Shown here piece by piece: positions 49,100 through 56,744 of a stretch of 64,000 nucleotides of DNA (positions are counted from its first letter, which is position 1; every line of letters begins with the position of its first letter). The notes under the pieces were generated by a model that was not told the origin of the DNA, searched no databases, and saw only the letters and a program-made list of their open reading frames with translations. The position numbers and the translations under genes were made by a program. Source of the stretch: Pseudomonas sp. stari2 (GTDB taxonomy: Bacteria; Pseudomonadota; Gammaproteobacteria; Pseudomonadales; Pseudomonadaceae); the NCBI RefSeq assembly GCF_040760005.1, contig NZ_CP099760.1, positions 4,929,501 to 4,993,500 of the forward strand. The letters are read 5' to 3'.

Positions 49100-49380
49100 G
49101 CGGTCCTCCGCACCCGACAGTCATGCGGCTTTTTTTTCGTCTGCGGTTTCTCTACGCCTGCGAAAAGTCCCGTTATGTCGGGAGTGGGCGAATACAAGAC
49201 CCGAAAGGGGAATATGTCCGGCCCGTCTCTGGTGGGTTTCTTAGCTCCCGACACCCTAACGAATGCCCTAAGAAAGCAGCCAGAGGTAAATGGAAATGCC
49301 TGACTACTCAGCCTTCATGATGAAGGCGAATCGCTGTACCCGCCGTTTGAATCCCGTTCTTCCGACTCGGGAGGCACGCC
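49100..49380 (+). ncRNA. Candidate structured leader of the BRO-N gene
   Basis: Contains an 8-bp long-range pairing GTCGGGAG (49177-49184) with CTCCCGAC (49245-49252) enclosing a GNRA hairpin CCC-GAAA-GGG (49200-49209), then GACACCCTAACGAATGCCC. An overlapping 65-codon open frame (49123-49320) has no protein-like features. The remainder of the 574-bp gap after dcm (48807-49099) holds nothing I recognise. Confidence 0.4.
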
Positions 49381-49890
49381 ATGTCTGAACCACTGCTTCC
49401 GACTCGTTTTAACCGCAACAAAACCCACCTGCATGCTCTTCTGGTGGAGAACCAGGCCTGGTTCTGCGTTCATGAACTGGGGCGACTGATGGGCAAATAT
49501 CTGGATGAGCGACAGCTGCGCAAACTCGATGCCGATCAGCGGCAGATGATGCGCGTTGAGACCTATGGCGAAGCCGGAGAACACTTGATGGTCAGCGAGT
49601 CAGGCGTATATGCGCTGCTGATCTATCACTACTGCCCCGAGTATCGGCAGCTTCGTGAATGGGTGACGCATCAGGTTGTGCCTGCGCTGCGAGATGCCCG
49701 TCCGATGCGCTCGGTTGAGCGCCCGACGCTGAGCGTTTTGAGTTGGCCGAAAATGTCGTTGAGCACACTGCACTGGCAGGATGAGCCATGGATTCGCTTG
49801 CGGGACATGCCGTGTTTGCTGGCGGAGGATCCGTTCAATCGACATGAGTCCTGGTGGCGTAAAGCTTCACGAATGCTGCGTAGTTACTGA
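49381..49890 (+). CDS. BRO-N domain protein (phage antirepressor-like)
   Basis: 169-residue protein with a BRO-N type domain in the first 100 residues: AWFCVHELGRLMGKYLDERQLRKL, MVSESGVYALLIYHYCPEYRQLREWVTHQVVPAL. BRO-N domains bind DNA in phage antirepressors and baculovirus proteins. The C-terminal part has no antirepressor domain recognised. GGGAGG lies 6 bases before the ATG. No integrase or phage gene is adjacent, so it is a solitary gene, preceded by a structured-looking leader and followed by a strong terminator. Function unknown. Confidence 0.82.
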   Translation: MSEPLLPTRFNRNKTHLHALLVENQAWFCVHELGRLMGKYLDERQLRKLDADQRQMMRVETYGEAGEHLMVSESGVYALLIYHYCPEYRQLREWVTHQVVPALRDARPMRSVERPTLSVLSWPKMSLSTLHWQDEPWIRLRDMPCLLAEDPFNRHESWWRKASRMLRSY

Positions 49891-49894
49891 CATC

Positions 49895-49932
49895 AAAAAA
49901 CCGCTGCTTGAGTTTTCAAGCAGCGGTTTTTT
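49895..49932 (+). terminator. Intrinsic terminator of the BRO-N gene
   Basis: ACCGCTGCTTG / CAAGCAGCGGT stem with flanking A6/T6 and AGTTTT loop, 4 bp after the stop. Confidence 0.95.
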
Positions 49933-50061
49933 ATGGCCCGGAGTTCTTGGGAGGACAATCGTCAGCAGACTGGTTCTGCATCATTCTGAAAACAATCAGT
50001 GCAACCCACCCAACCACCCGCTATTAATACCCCTCCCCCACTCAAGGACCCGAGCCCCACC

Positions 50062-51066
50062 ATGAAATTCGACCTCGCCTACTGCCTCAGCCTCGACGAC
50101 AAGTTGTCGATCTATGACGTTCGCGATCTCAATTTCGATGAGACGGTGGCGTTCGATTCTGCGAAGGAACACTTCCAGTGCCCCAACGACGCCTGTCGTT
50201 CGGCGTTCGATGCTTCCAACGAGTTGGGCACGTTCAACGCCAAGAACGTGAATTACGTGCGCACGCCGCACTTCAAGAATCTGCCCGGTACGCAGCATGT
50301 GGCGGGTTGTCCGTATGTGAGTTTGAAGACGTCGGCGTCGGGGGTTGAGGCGGCGGATGGGGAAACGGATGACGGGCGTGAGGAGCATTTCCCGTCGGAG
50401 TTGTTGCTGACGCGTCGTGAGTATGTGCGCAAGCCTGCTGCGCCAGCGGGGGCGGCGGGGGCGGCGGGGGCGGCGGATGTGTTGCGGGATGATCCGGTGC
50501 GGGTGGCGACTGCCCCCTCGAAAGAATCGCCGAGTCGTGAGGCGGCGCCGGACAAGACCAGTGTCTTCGCTCACCCCGTGGAGTGTTTTGTGTCGAACTT
50601 CGCGGACAAGGATTTGCTCAAGCGCATGCCGTTGAAGATTGGCGAGCATACGGCGCCGTACAGTTCGTTCTTCAAGAAGATCGAGTATTTGATGGACAAC
50701 AAGGGGCTGATTTATTGGGGCCGGATCAAGAAGATCGAGGACTTCCACAGCGCCAGTTTCCGGATCGATTTCGAGGACAAGGTCTGGTTCAAGAAGCCGG
50801 ATGACAGCAAGAAGAAGCCTTATCCGGTCAGTGTCTATCTCAACAAAAAGCTGATCGACAACTACCGCAAGCGCAAGGCGTTTCTGGAAGAGATCAAGCA
50901 CGCCATCGACAGTGACAAGGAGTTGTTCTGCTTCTTTTATGGCGTGACGCCGGAGTTGAAGCAGGTGCCGGGCAAGAAGAACCCCGAAAAGCCTTTCGAG
51001 GTCTTCAATGCCAATATCGAGAACCTGGATCACTTCATCATTCGTGAAGCGCCGGGTTTGGCGTGA
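50062..51066 (+). CDS. Hypothetical protein with N-terminal Cys/His cluster
   Basis: 334 residues, not recognised. The N-terminal part has a probable zinc site, CPNDAC (C40, C45), then PHFKN (H70), H79 and C83, reminiscent of the N-terminal zinc domain of CoiA-type competence nucleases. An Ala/Gly spacer at 126-138 is encoded by a 9-bp repeat. The C-terminal half (from about residue 175) is a soluble alpha/beta domain rich in Lys and aromatic residues with no catalytic motif that I can name. Start at 50062 follows AAGGAC distantly; an upstream in-frame ATG at 49999 is Pro-rich and unlikely. It stands alone beside the defence island. Confidence 0.65.
   Translation: MKFDLAYCLSLDDKLSIYDVRDLNFDETVAFDSAKEHFQCPNDACRSAFDASNELGTFNAKNVNYVRTPHFKNLPGTQHVAGCPYVSLKTSASGVEAADGETDDGREEHFPSELLLTRREYVRKPAAPAGAAGAAGAADVLRDDPVRVATAPSKESPSREAAPDKTSVFAHPVECFVSNFADKDLLKRMPLKIGEHTAPYSSFFKKIEYLMDNKGLIYWGRIKKIEDFHSASFRIDFEDKVWFKKPDDSKKKPYPVSVYLNKKLIDNYRKRKAFLEEIKHAIDSDKELFCFFYGVTPELKQVPGKKNPEKPFEVFNANIENLDHFIIREAPGLA
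50446..50475 (+). repeat. Short tandem repeat (GCGGGGGCG)n in the coding sequence
   Basis: About three copies of a 9-bp GC-rich unit encoding Gly-Ala-Ala. Copy-number change would add or remove three residues without a frameshift. Confidence 0.8.
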
Positions 51067-51069
51067 TGG

Positions 51070-52260
51070 TCAGCCCTGGGGCAGTTGCAGTTGGACGGCG
51101 CCGGGGTGTTGTTTGACGAGGGAGTACGGCAGGATCGACCAGTCTGGTCTGTCGCAAGAACGTTGTACGCGGGCGAAGTAGGCGCCCAGGTACAGACCTT
51201 TCGCAGTGAAATACCACGGCGAGGAACCCCAAACGCTTTCTTCCGTGAAGTCGCAATCGTCATCTTGCGTCGGTTTCTTCATTTCTGCGGGGTACAGGGC
51301 GATGAATTGCTTGATCAGCCAAGGCACCAGCTCTTTGTGTTCATACTGATAACGCGCGTCACTTTCAGTTTGGCTCAAGGGTTTGTCACCCAGACTGTCT
51401 CGTTCGGCATGCAGGAGTGGCTTGCCCTCACCGACCCACAACACATCTTCGAGTGACAACGGATGGCCTGTGCTTACATCAATGTTGAGGGGGGAATCAC
51501 CGAAGTCCGGATGCGCGCCACCACAGTAATAACTGGTCGAGATGTTCAGACTGACCACGGCTGGAGAAATCATTTTGGGTTCTGCGTCCTGCATGAACTC
51601 GACGTATTCCCCGCCCCGCAGTTGGCAACCGTGATAGCGGATGACTTCATTCCACAATCGCCCAAGCAACTGCTGGTTAACCCGTTGCAGATCATCTTTT
51701 GGCAGACCGGACTCTACGCTGAACAGCGAAATCTTCGACTCCGGTTCTGTCCACCATTGCAGGGTGTAGCCCATGAAGTCTTGCTTCTTCAGCGGTTTGA
51801 GCTTGAGTCCCTGTAGTCGCAAATATTCATACGGCTCGCCGTTTGGCAGCGCGGCGATGAAGGGCAGCGTAGAAGTTGTCGGCGCTGGAAGCCTGGCCTC
51901 GGAAAGTTGCACTGAGAGCTTCTTGCCCTTCGGACTTTGCCACTCGCCCTGCCAGCCAGTGGCAGTTTCTTCAAGTTTCAACGTTGGCAGCGGCTTGTCA
52001 TCGCCGTAGCGATTGTTGCCCTCGACCAACGTCAATGTGGTGTCCTGCAACGAGCCACTGAGGGCCAAATCGCGGTGATACTTCTCGTAGAAGTAACGAC
52101 CGGTCACTTCATCCGGGTTCTGGGTATTGAGTTCGACCACGATCGGCGTCTTGCCCAACGTGCCGGTGAGAACACGCCGGCCATCTTCGGCCTGGGCAGT
52201 AGAAGTCAGTGTGAAAAGCGCCACAGCATATGGCGCCAGGCGCAACAGTCCCTTGAGCAT
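51070..52260 (-). CDS. Secreted DUF3298-type protein
   Basis: 396-residue exported protein of unknown function. Signal peptide LRLAPYAVALFTLTSTAQA. The N-terminal half is beta-rich; the C-terminal half contains the DUF3298/RsiV-like segment SYYCGGAHPDFGDSPLNID with TGHPLSLEDVL. A paired Cys near the end (RVQRSCDRPDW and DDDCDF) could form a disulfide. AGGGA precedes the ATG. It converges with the hypothetical gene before it with only 3 bp between stops. Confidence 0.75.
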   Translation of the reverse strand: MLKGLLRLAPYAVALFTLTSTAQAEDGRRVLTGTLGKTPIVVELNTQNPDEVTGRYFYEKYHRDLALSGSLQDTTLTLVEGNNRYGDDKPLPTLKLEETATGWQGEWQSPKGKKLSVQLSEARLPAPTTSTLPFIAALPNGEPYEYLRLQGLKLKPLKKQDFMGYTLQWWTEPESKISLFSVESGLPKDDLQRVNQQLLGRLWNEVIRYHGCQLRGGEYVEFMQDAEPKMISPAVVSLNISTSYYCGGAHPDFGDSPLNIDVSTGHPLSLEDVLWVGEGKPLLHAERDSLGDKPLSQTESDARYQYEHKELVPWLIKQFIALYPAEMKKPTQDDDCDFTEESVWGSSPWYFTAKGLYLGAYFARVQRSCDRPDWSILPYSLVKQHPGAVQLQLPQG

Positions 52261-52323
52261 GAATCGATCCCTGAGTGAATAAGGCTGCGGAGTATGAAGA
52301 GGATGCGCGCAGGAATCGAGGTG

Positions 52324-53139
52324 CTACTTCAGTGTCATGCCCAGCATCACGACGATGAGTAACGCGATATACACCCACGCATGCACCCGATCCGGAATCC
52401 GCCCGATCCACTGCGTGGCCAGTCGAATCCCCAGCATCGAGCCCAGCGTCAGCACCGCAAACGCGAGCAGATCCACATACCCGATAAACCATGGCCCGAG
52501 TTTTGTCTCGCTGAGTCCCGCCATCGCCATGTACGTCAGGGTTCCCGCCAATGCCACAGGCACGCTCAATGGATTGGCCATCGAAGTCGCCTGGGACATG
52601 CTCAACCCACAACGCCGCAATAACGGCACGGTCATGACACTTCCTCCTACACCGAGAAAGGTTGCGATGGCGCCAATGCCTACACCGCCGCCGGACGTTT
52701 CCACTGTTTCCAATCGCCGTGGGATGACGCCTTCGGACTGTGTGAGAAAGCCGCGTCGCAGCAGGCAATCGACAATCGTCACGCCGAGGTAGGCGATGAA
52801 GGCATAACGGATGATTTCGCCGCTGACCCAAACCGCTGCGACTGCGCCGACGACTGCTCCCAATCCTATGAACCCGCCCAAGGGCCACAGGTAATCCCGG
52901 ATCAGGTTGCCGGCGCGGCGGTGTTTGTCGGTGGCGACCAAAGCGTTGACGATCATCACGCAGGTCGAGGTGGCGACGGCGATGTGCATGGCGGATTGGC
53001 TGATCGGGTCGTCGGCGCCGTGGCTCGCGGTGAGCATGCGGTACAGCAGCGGCACGACGACGAAGCCGCCGCCGAATCCGAAGAGCACGGCGGTGACGCC
53101 GGTCAGGCAGCCAAAGAGTGTCAGCAGGAGGTAGAACAT
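52324..53139 (-). CDS. TauE/SafE-family membrane exporter
   Basis: Predicted inner-membrane transporter for sulfonates, sulfite or other organic anions; substrate not determined. The 271-residue protein has about eight hydrophobic helices in two repeats, each starting with a Gly-rich FLG(V/F)GGG motif (LFGFGGGFVVVPLL near residue 20 and FLGVGGSVMTVPLL near 165), the hallmark of the family. It is divergent from the AraC regulator, with a 112-bp gap. Confidence 0.88.
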   Translation of the reverse strand: MFYLLLTLFGCLTGVTAVLFGFGGGFVVVPLLYRMLTASHGADDPISQSAMHIAVATSTCVMIVNALVATDKHRRAGNLIRDYLWPLGGFIGLGAVVGAVAAVWVSGEIIRYAFIAYLGVTIVDCLLRRGFLTQSEGVIPRRLETVETSGGGVGIGAIATFLGVGGSVMTVPLLRRCGLSMSQATSMANPLSVPVALAGTLTYMAMAGLSETKLGPWFIGYVDLLAFAVLTLGSMLGIRLATQWIGRIPDRVHAWVYIALLIVVMLGMTLK

Positions 53140-53251
53140 GGCGCGTCGTCCGTTGTTTGGGAGCGGTCGACGATAGAGCGGCGGCGCTTGGCCTGCTTCA
53201 GCAAGTCAGCCAATAATGTTTGCGTTTACGCCAACTGCCGAGTGCCGCTTG

Positions 53252-54019
53252 ATGCGCAATGTTTCGATCAATCTGCTGGATGACACGCCGCGCCCGGTGG
53301 TGGCGATCGGTACGGATTATTCCCACGGCTATCTGTTGCCACGTCATACGCATCGGCGGGCGCAATTGTTGTACGGCGCGACCGGGGTGATGCAGGTCAG
53401 CACGCATGATGGCAACTGGGTGGTGCCGCCGCAGCGGGCAGTGTGGATTCCGCCGGGGGTGGCGCATGAGGTGTTGATGCTGGGGGTCAGCACTCGCAGT
53501 TTGTATATCGAACCGGGGGCGGTGGATCTGGGTGAGCGTTGTCAGGTGATCAGTGTGTCGCCGTTGATGCGGCACTTGCTGATGGAAGCCGTGGAGCTGC
53601 CGTTGACCTATGACCTTGCCGGGCGTGACGGCGTGCTGATCGATCTGTTGCTGCATGAATTGGTGCGCAGCGCACCGTTGCCGCTGCATATCCCGCTGCC
53701 GCCTGACGGAAGACTGCTCGAACTGTGTCAGACCTTTCTGCATCAGCCGAATGCCCACCAATCACCCCAGCATTGGGCCGATCAGTTGCACGTAAGCTTA
53801 CGCACCTTCAACAGACTGTTTCGTCAGCAGACCGGCCTGAGTTTCAGCCAATGGCGCCAGCGCGCCTGCGTGGTATTGGCGCTGGCACGGCTGGCGGCGG
53901 GTGAAGCAGTGACACGGATTGCCCTGGATTTCGGTTATGACAGCCCGGCGGCGTTCTCGACGATGTTCCGCCGGATCCTCGGTCAGGCACCGTCCGTCTG
54001 GTTGGAGGCGGCGAACTAG
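53252..54019 (+). CDS. AraC family transcriptional regulator
   Basis: 255-residue regulator with an N-terminal cupin-like sensing domain (YLLPRHTHRRAQLLYGATGVMQV, VVPPQRAVWIPPGVAHEV) and a C-terminal AraC DNA-binding domain with two HTHs (WADQLHVSLRTFNRLFRQQTG and IALDFGYDSPAAFSTMFRRILG). Start at 53252 (MRNVSINLL) fits the family; an in-frame ATG at 53216 adds 12 residues and cannot be excluded. It is divergent from the TauE/SafE exporter and may regulate it. Confidence 0.85.
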   Translation: MRNVSINLLDDTPRPVVAIGTDYSHGYLLPRHTHRRAQLLYGATGVMQVSTHDGNWVVPPQRAVWIPPGVAHEVLMLGVSTRSLYIEPGAVDLGERCQVISVSPLMRHLLMEAVELPLTYDLAGRDGVLIDLLLHELVRSAPLPLHIPLPPDGRLLELCQTFLHQPNAHQSPQHWADQLHVSLRTFNRLFRQQTGLSFSQWRQRACVVLALARLAAGEAVTRIALDFGYDSPAAFSTMFRRILGQAPSVWLEAAN

Positions 54020-54112
54020 GGCAAATCAAAAAATGCGTTTGATCCCGGCCGAAAACAACTGTACAAAAACACAGTACATTTTCCATCAGCACTCTCGAGC
54101 CCGGAGCACACC

Positions 54113-54430
54113 ATGGCCTCTTCAGCGATGAACCTCATCCTCGAACGTATCGCCCTCTTCCAGTTCACCCCGACGCATTGCGCCCAGGCCCGAGGGATGT
54201 TGGGCTGGAGCGTGGAACAACTGTCGCGGGAATCCGGGGTTTCGGTTGACGACATCCAGCGGTTCGAAGCGCAACAGGAAGTGTCGGATTCGGCGCGGCT
54301 GGCGTTGACGTATCGGTTCGAGGCACAAGGGTTGGTGTTCTTTCCGGGGTTTGCGCCGGGGCGTTCGACAAGCATCAAAGGGACCACGGCCGAGTCAGTG
54401 GAACGTGGGAATTATGCGATGGCAGACTGA
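54113..54430 (+). CDS. XRE-type helix-turn-helix protein
   Basis: 105-residue small regulator with an HTH at about residues 25-60 (ARGMLGWSVEQLSRESGVSVDDIQRFEA), followed by a beta segment (ALTYRFEAQGLVFFPGFAPG). The domain resembles Cro/CI regulators. Followed 20 bp later by another HTH gene in the same direction. No target is apparent. Confidence 0.75.
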   Translation: MASSAMNLILERIALFQFTPTHCAQARGMLGWSVEQLSRESGVSVDDIQRFEAQQEVSDSARLALTYRFEAQGLVFFPGFAPGRSTSIKGTTAESVERGNYAMAD

Positions 54431-54450
54431 GGACTCAGGACTTGATCGAA

Positions 54451-54702
54451 ATGGAAGAAAGCACAGGTAACGTTTATCAAGACCTAGGCGTTGGTGATGC
54501 ATTCGAGATGCAGACCAAATCTGAAGCGGTGATGAAGTTGGCTGCACTGATGGAAACTGCGCAGTTAAGCGGAAGTGAAGCGGCGGACAAACTTGAGATA
54601 TCGCTGGAGAAACTAGAGGGCATGTTCCGAGGACGATTCCGCGATATACCATCCGCCACAATTTCAAAGTACCTGAATCAGATTTCGGTAAACGAAGCCT
54701 GA
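54451..54702 (+). CDS. HTH_37/HigA-like small DNA-binding protein
   Basis: 83-residue protein with an antitoxin-type HTH: SEAVMKLAALMETAQLSGSEAADKL then GRFRDIPSATISKYLNQI, typical of HTH_37 proteins usually paired with RelE/HigB toxins. Start at 54451 has AGGA upstream; a TTG three codons earlier is an alternative. No toxin gene is adjacent: upstream is an XRE gene, downstream a convergent MBL-fold gene. It may be a solitary antitoxin-like regulator. Confidence 0.7.
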   Translation: MEESTGNVYQDLGVGDAFEMQTKSEAVMKLAALMETAQLSGSEAADKLEISLEKLEGMFRGRFRDIPSATISKYLNQISVNEA

Positions 54703-54708
54703 AAGAGC

Positions 54709-54733
54709 GGTTCGCTCCGATGGGGAGCGAACC
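54709..54733. terminator. Hairpin between convergent HTH and MBL genes
   Basis: GGTTCGCTCC / GGAGCGAACC perfect 10-bp stem, 5-base loop, in a 42-bp gap between convergent stops. Confidence 0.6.
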
Positions 54734-54744
54734 TGAGAAACTCG

Positions 54745-55797
54745 TCAGGCCCCCTGCACCACCGCCTCACTCTCCCCTTCAACCGCCAGCCACCACGCAT
54801 CCCCGCGTTGCGGTTGTGCCAGGTTGAACGCCTCGCCCATTTGCGGGGTGGTGATGGAAACACTGCGCTCCCAGGCCAGTGCAAGAATGCGATCAAAGGG
54901 TTCGTGCCAGGCATGCATCGCCAGATCGAACGTGCCGTTGTGGATCGGGAACAGCCAGCGGCCCTTGAGGTCGATGTGGGCCTGCAACGTTTCTTCAGGT
55001 TGCATGTGCACGTAAGGCCATTCGACGTTGTAGGCACCAGTCTCCATCAGGGTCAGATCGAAGGGGCCGTACTGTTCGCCGATGCGTTTAAAACCGTCGA
55101 AATAACCGCTGTCACCGCTGAAGAAAATCCGCGTGTCGCCATCGATGATCACCCACGAAGCCCACAGGGTCTGGTTGCCATCGAACAGGCCCCGGCCGGA
55201 GAAGTGCTGCGACGGGGTGGCGATAAAGCGGATGCCGGCGACTTCGGTGCCCTGCCACCAGTCGAACTGGTGGATCTTGTCGGCATCGATGCCCCATTTG
55301 ATCAGGGTGTCGCCGACGCCCAGCGGGGTCAGAAAGACGTTGACCTTGTCGGCCAGTTTCAACACCGCTTCGTAGTCGAGGTGGTCGTAGTGGTTGTGCG
55401 ACAGGATCACCGCTTCGATCGGCGGCAATTCGTCGATGCTGATCGGTGGTTGGTGAAAGCGTTTCGGCCCGGCCCATTGCACCGGCGAGGCACGCTCGGC
55501 GAACACCGGGTCGGTGATCCAGAATTTGTCTTGCAGTTTGAGCAGCAGGGTCGAGTGACCGAGGCGATAAACGCTGTGGTTGGGCGCCGCGGTCAGGTCC
55601 GCGCGGGTCAGTGGCTGCACCGGAATGGCCGCGGCCGGCCGGGTGTTGCGCGGTTTGTGGAAGATCATGTTCCACATGATTCGTAGCATCTTGCGCACAC
55701 CTTCACGCTGCACCGGCGCATGGTTGCGGAATACGCCTTCGGCTTGACGCGAAGGTTCAGGAGTTTGACTGCCCGCAGAAGCAATGGATTTGGCCAT
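54745..55797 (-). CDS. MBL-fold metallohydrolase (UlaG/NAPE-PLD-like)
   Basis: 350-residue cytosolic-looking metal-dependent hydrolase of the RomA/NAPE-PLD-like branch; substrate unknown. The signature SHNHYDHLDYEA (HxHxDH) is at about residue 133, with further metal ligands in ATPSQHFSGRG, FFSGDSGYFDGF and LFPIHNGTFD. The N-terminus has no signal peptide. It is divergent from a TetR regulator with a near-palindromic operator in the gap, which makes regulation by that TetR likely. Confidence 0.87.
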   Translation of the reverse strand: MAKSIASAGSQTPEPSRQAEGVFRNHAPVQREGVRKMLRIMWNMIFHKPRNTRPAAAIPVQPLTRADLTAAPNHSVYRLGHSTLLLKLQDKFWITDPVFAERASPVQWAGPKRFHQPPISIDELPPIEAVILSHNHYDHLDYEAVLKLADKVNVFLTPLGVGDTLIKWGIDADKIHQFDWWQGTEVAGIRFIATPSQHFSGRGLFDGNQTLWASWVIIDGDTRIFFSGDSGYFDGFKRIGEQYGPFDLTLMETGAYNVEWPYVHMQPEETLQAHIDLKGRWLFPIHNGTFDLAMHAWHEPFDRILALAWERSVSITTPQMGEAFNLAQPQRGDAWWLAVEGESEAVVQGA

Positions 55798-55917
55798 GAC
55801 TGAATGACTCCGGAAACACCGCGCAATTCACGGATTCCCACGGTGGGACGATAATGGCCAAGGCACGCACGCATCAGCCGGACATCTGGTTTTAGGTTGC
55901 ACCGATTAACGCAGCAT

Positions 55918-55933
55918 TACACTGATCGGTGTA
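55918..55933. promoter_or_regulatory. Palindromic operator between MBL hydrolase and TetR genes
   Basis: TACACTGATCGGTGTA is a 16-bp palindrome with one mismatched pair, midway in the 213-bp divergent gap. A second inverted repeat CTAGG-N10-CCTAG lies 7 bp to the right. This is the expected form and place of a TetR-family operator. Confidence 0.65.
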
Positions 55934-56010
55934 CTTTCTAGGTTGCATCAATCCTAGTGACAAGTAAACTGCCGAGTGTAATTTCTCCCTTTTCCTGCCG
56001 AATCGAATTT

Positions 56011-56619
56011 ATGACAGCCCCCCAGCGCCTCACCGACCGTAAACGCGAAGCCATCATCCAGGCTGCGATCACCGAATTCCGTACCAACGGTTTCGAGGTC
56101 ACCAGCATGGACAAGATTGCGGCCACTGCCGGGGTGTCGAAGCGCACGGTGTACAACCATTTTCCCAGCAAGGAAGAGCTGTTCGCCGAAATTCTCAACC
56201 AGTTGTGGGCACGGATCAGCACCGAACAAGCCGTGGCGTACCAGCCCGACCAGCCATTGCGCGATCAATTGCGAACGATGCTGCTGGCCAAACTGCAGAC
56301 GATGGCAGACGACAACTTCATGAACCTGGCCCGGGTCGCCATCGCCGCCGCGATCCACTCCCCCGAGCGCGCGCAGAACATGGTGGCGCGCATGGGCGAA
56401 CGTGAGGAAAGCGTGACCATGTGGATTCGCGCGGCTCAGGCGGACGGTCGGTTGAAACCGGTCGATCCGGAGTTCGCCGCACATCAGGTACAGGGGCTGC
56501 TCAAATCCTTCGCCTTCTGGCCACAGATTTCCATGGGCCAGCCCTCCCTCGACAGCACTACGCAAAATGCCGTGGTCGATTCTGCGCTCGACATGTTCCT
56601 GGCCTGCTATCAGCTCTAG
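56011..56619 (+). CDS. TetR/AcrR family transcriptional regulator
   Basis: 202-residue repressor-type protein with an N-terminal HTH (REAIIQAAITEFRTNGFEVTSM, IAATAGVSKRTVYNHFPSKEELF) and a C-terminal helical ligand domain (AefR-like, with FWPQISMGQPSL near residue 170). Start at 56011 is typical; an in-frame ATG 18 codons upstream falls in the promoter region. It probably controls itself and the divergent MBL hydrolase through the palindrome at 55918-55933. Confidence 0.88.
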   Translation: MTAPQRLTDRKREAIIQAAITEFRTNGFEVTSMDKIAATAGVSKRTVYNHFPSKEELFAEILNQLWARISTEQAVAYQPDQPLRDQLRTMLLAKLQTMADDNFMNLARVAIAAAIHSPERAQNMVARMGEREESVTMWIRAAQADGRLKPVDPEFAAHQVQGLLKSFAFWPQISMGQPSLDSTTQNAVVDSALDMFLACYQL

Positions 56620-56744
56620 ACAAGGCCTGCGCCACGGTAAATGGCTCACAAGGACACTGAATTTTCCCGCTGGAATAAATGACAATGTCTGTCATTGACC
56701 GATGAACGGTCGCTCTGAAGAATTACACTGCAAAGTGTTTCAGA

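Noticed and set aside
49123..49320. 65-codon open frame in the BRO-N leader
   Set aside because: Very basic translation without protein character; it overlaps a plausible RNA structure and lacks a Shine-Dalgarno.
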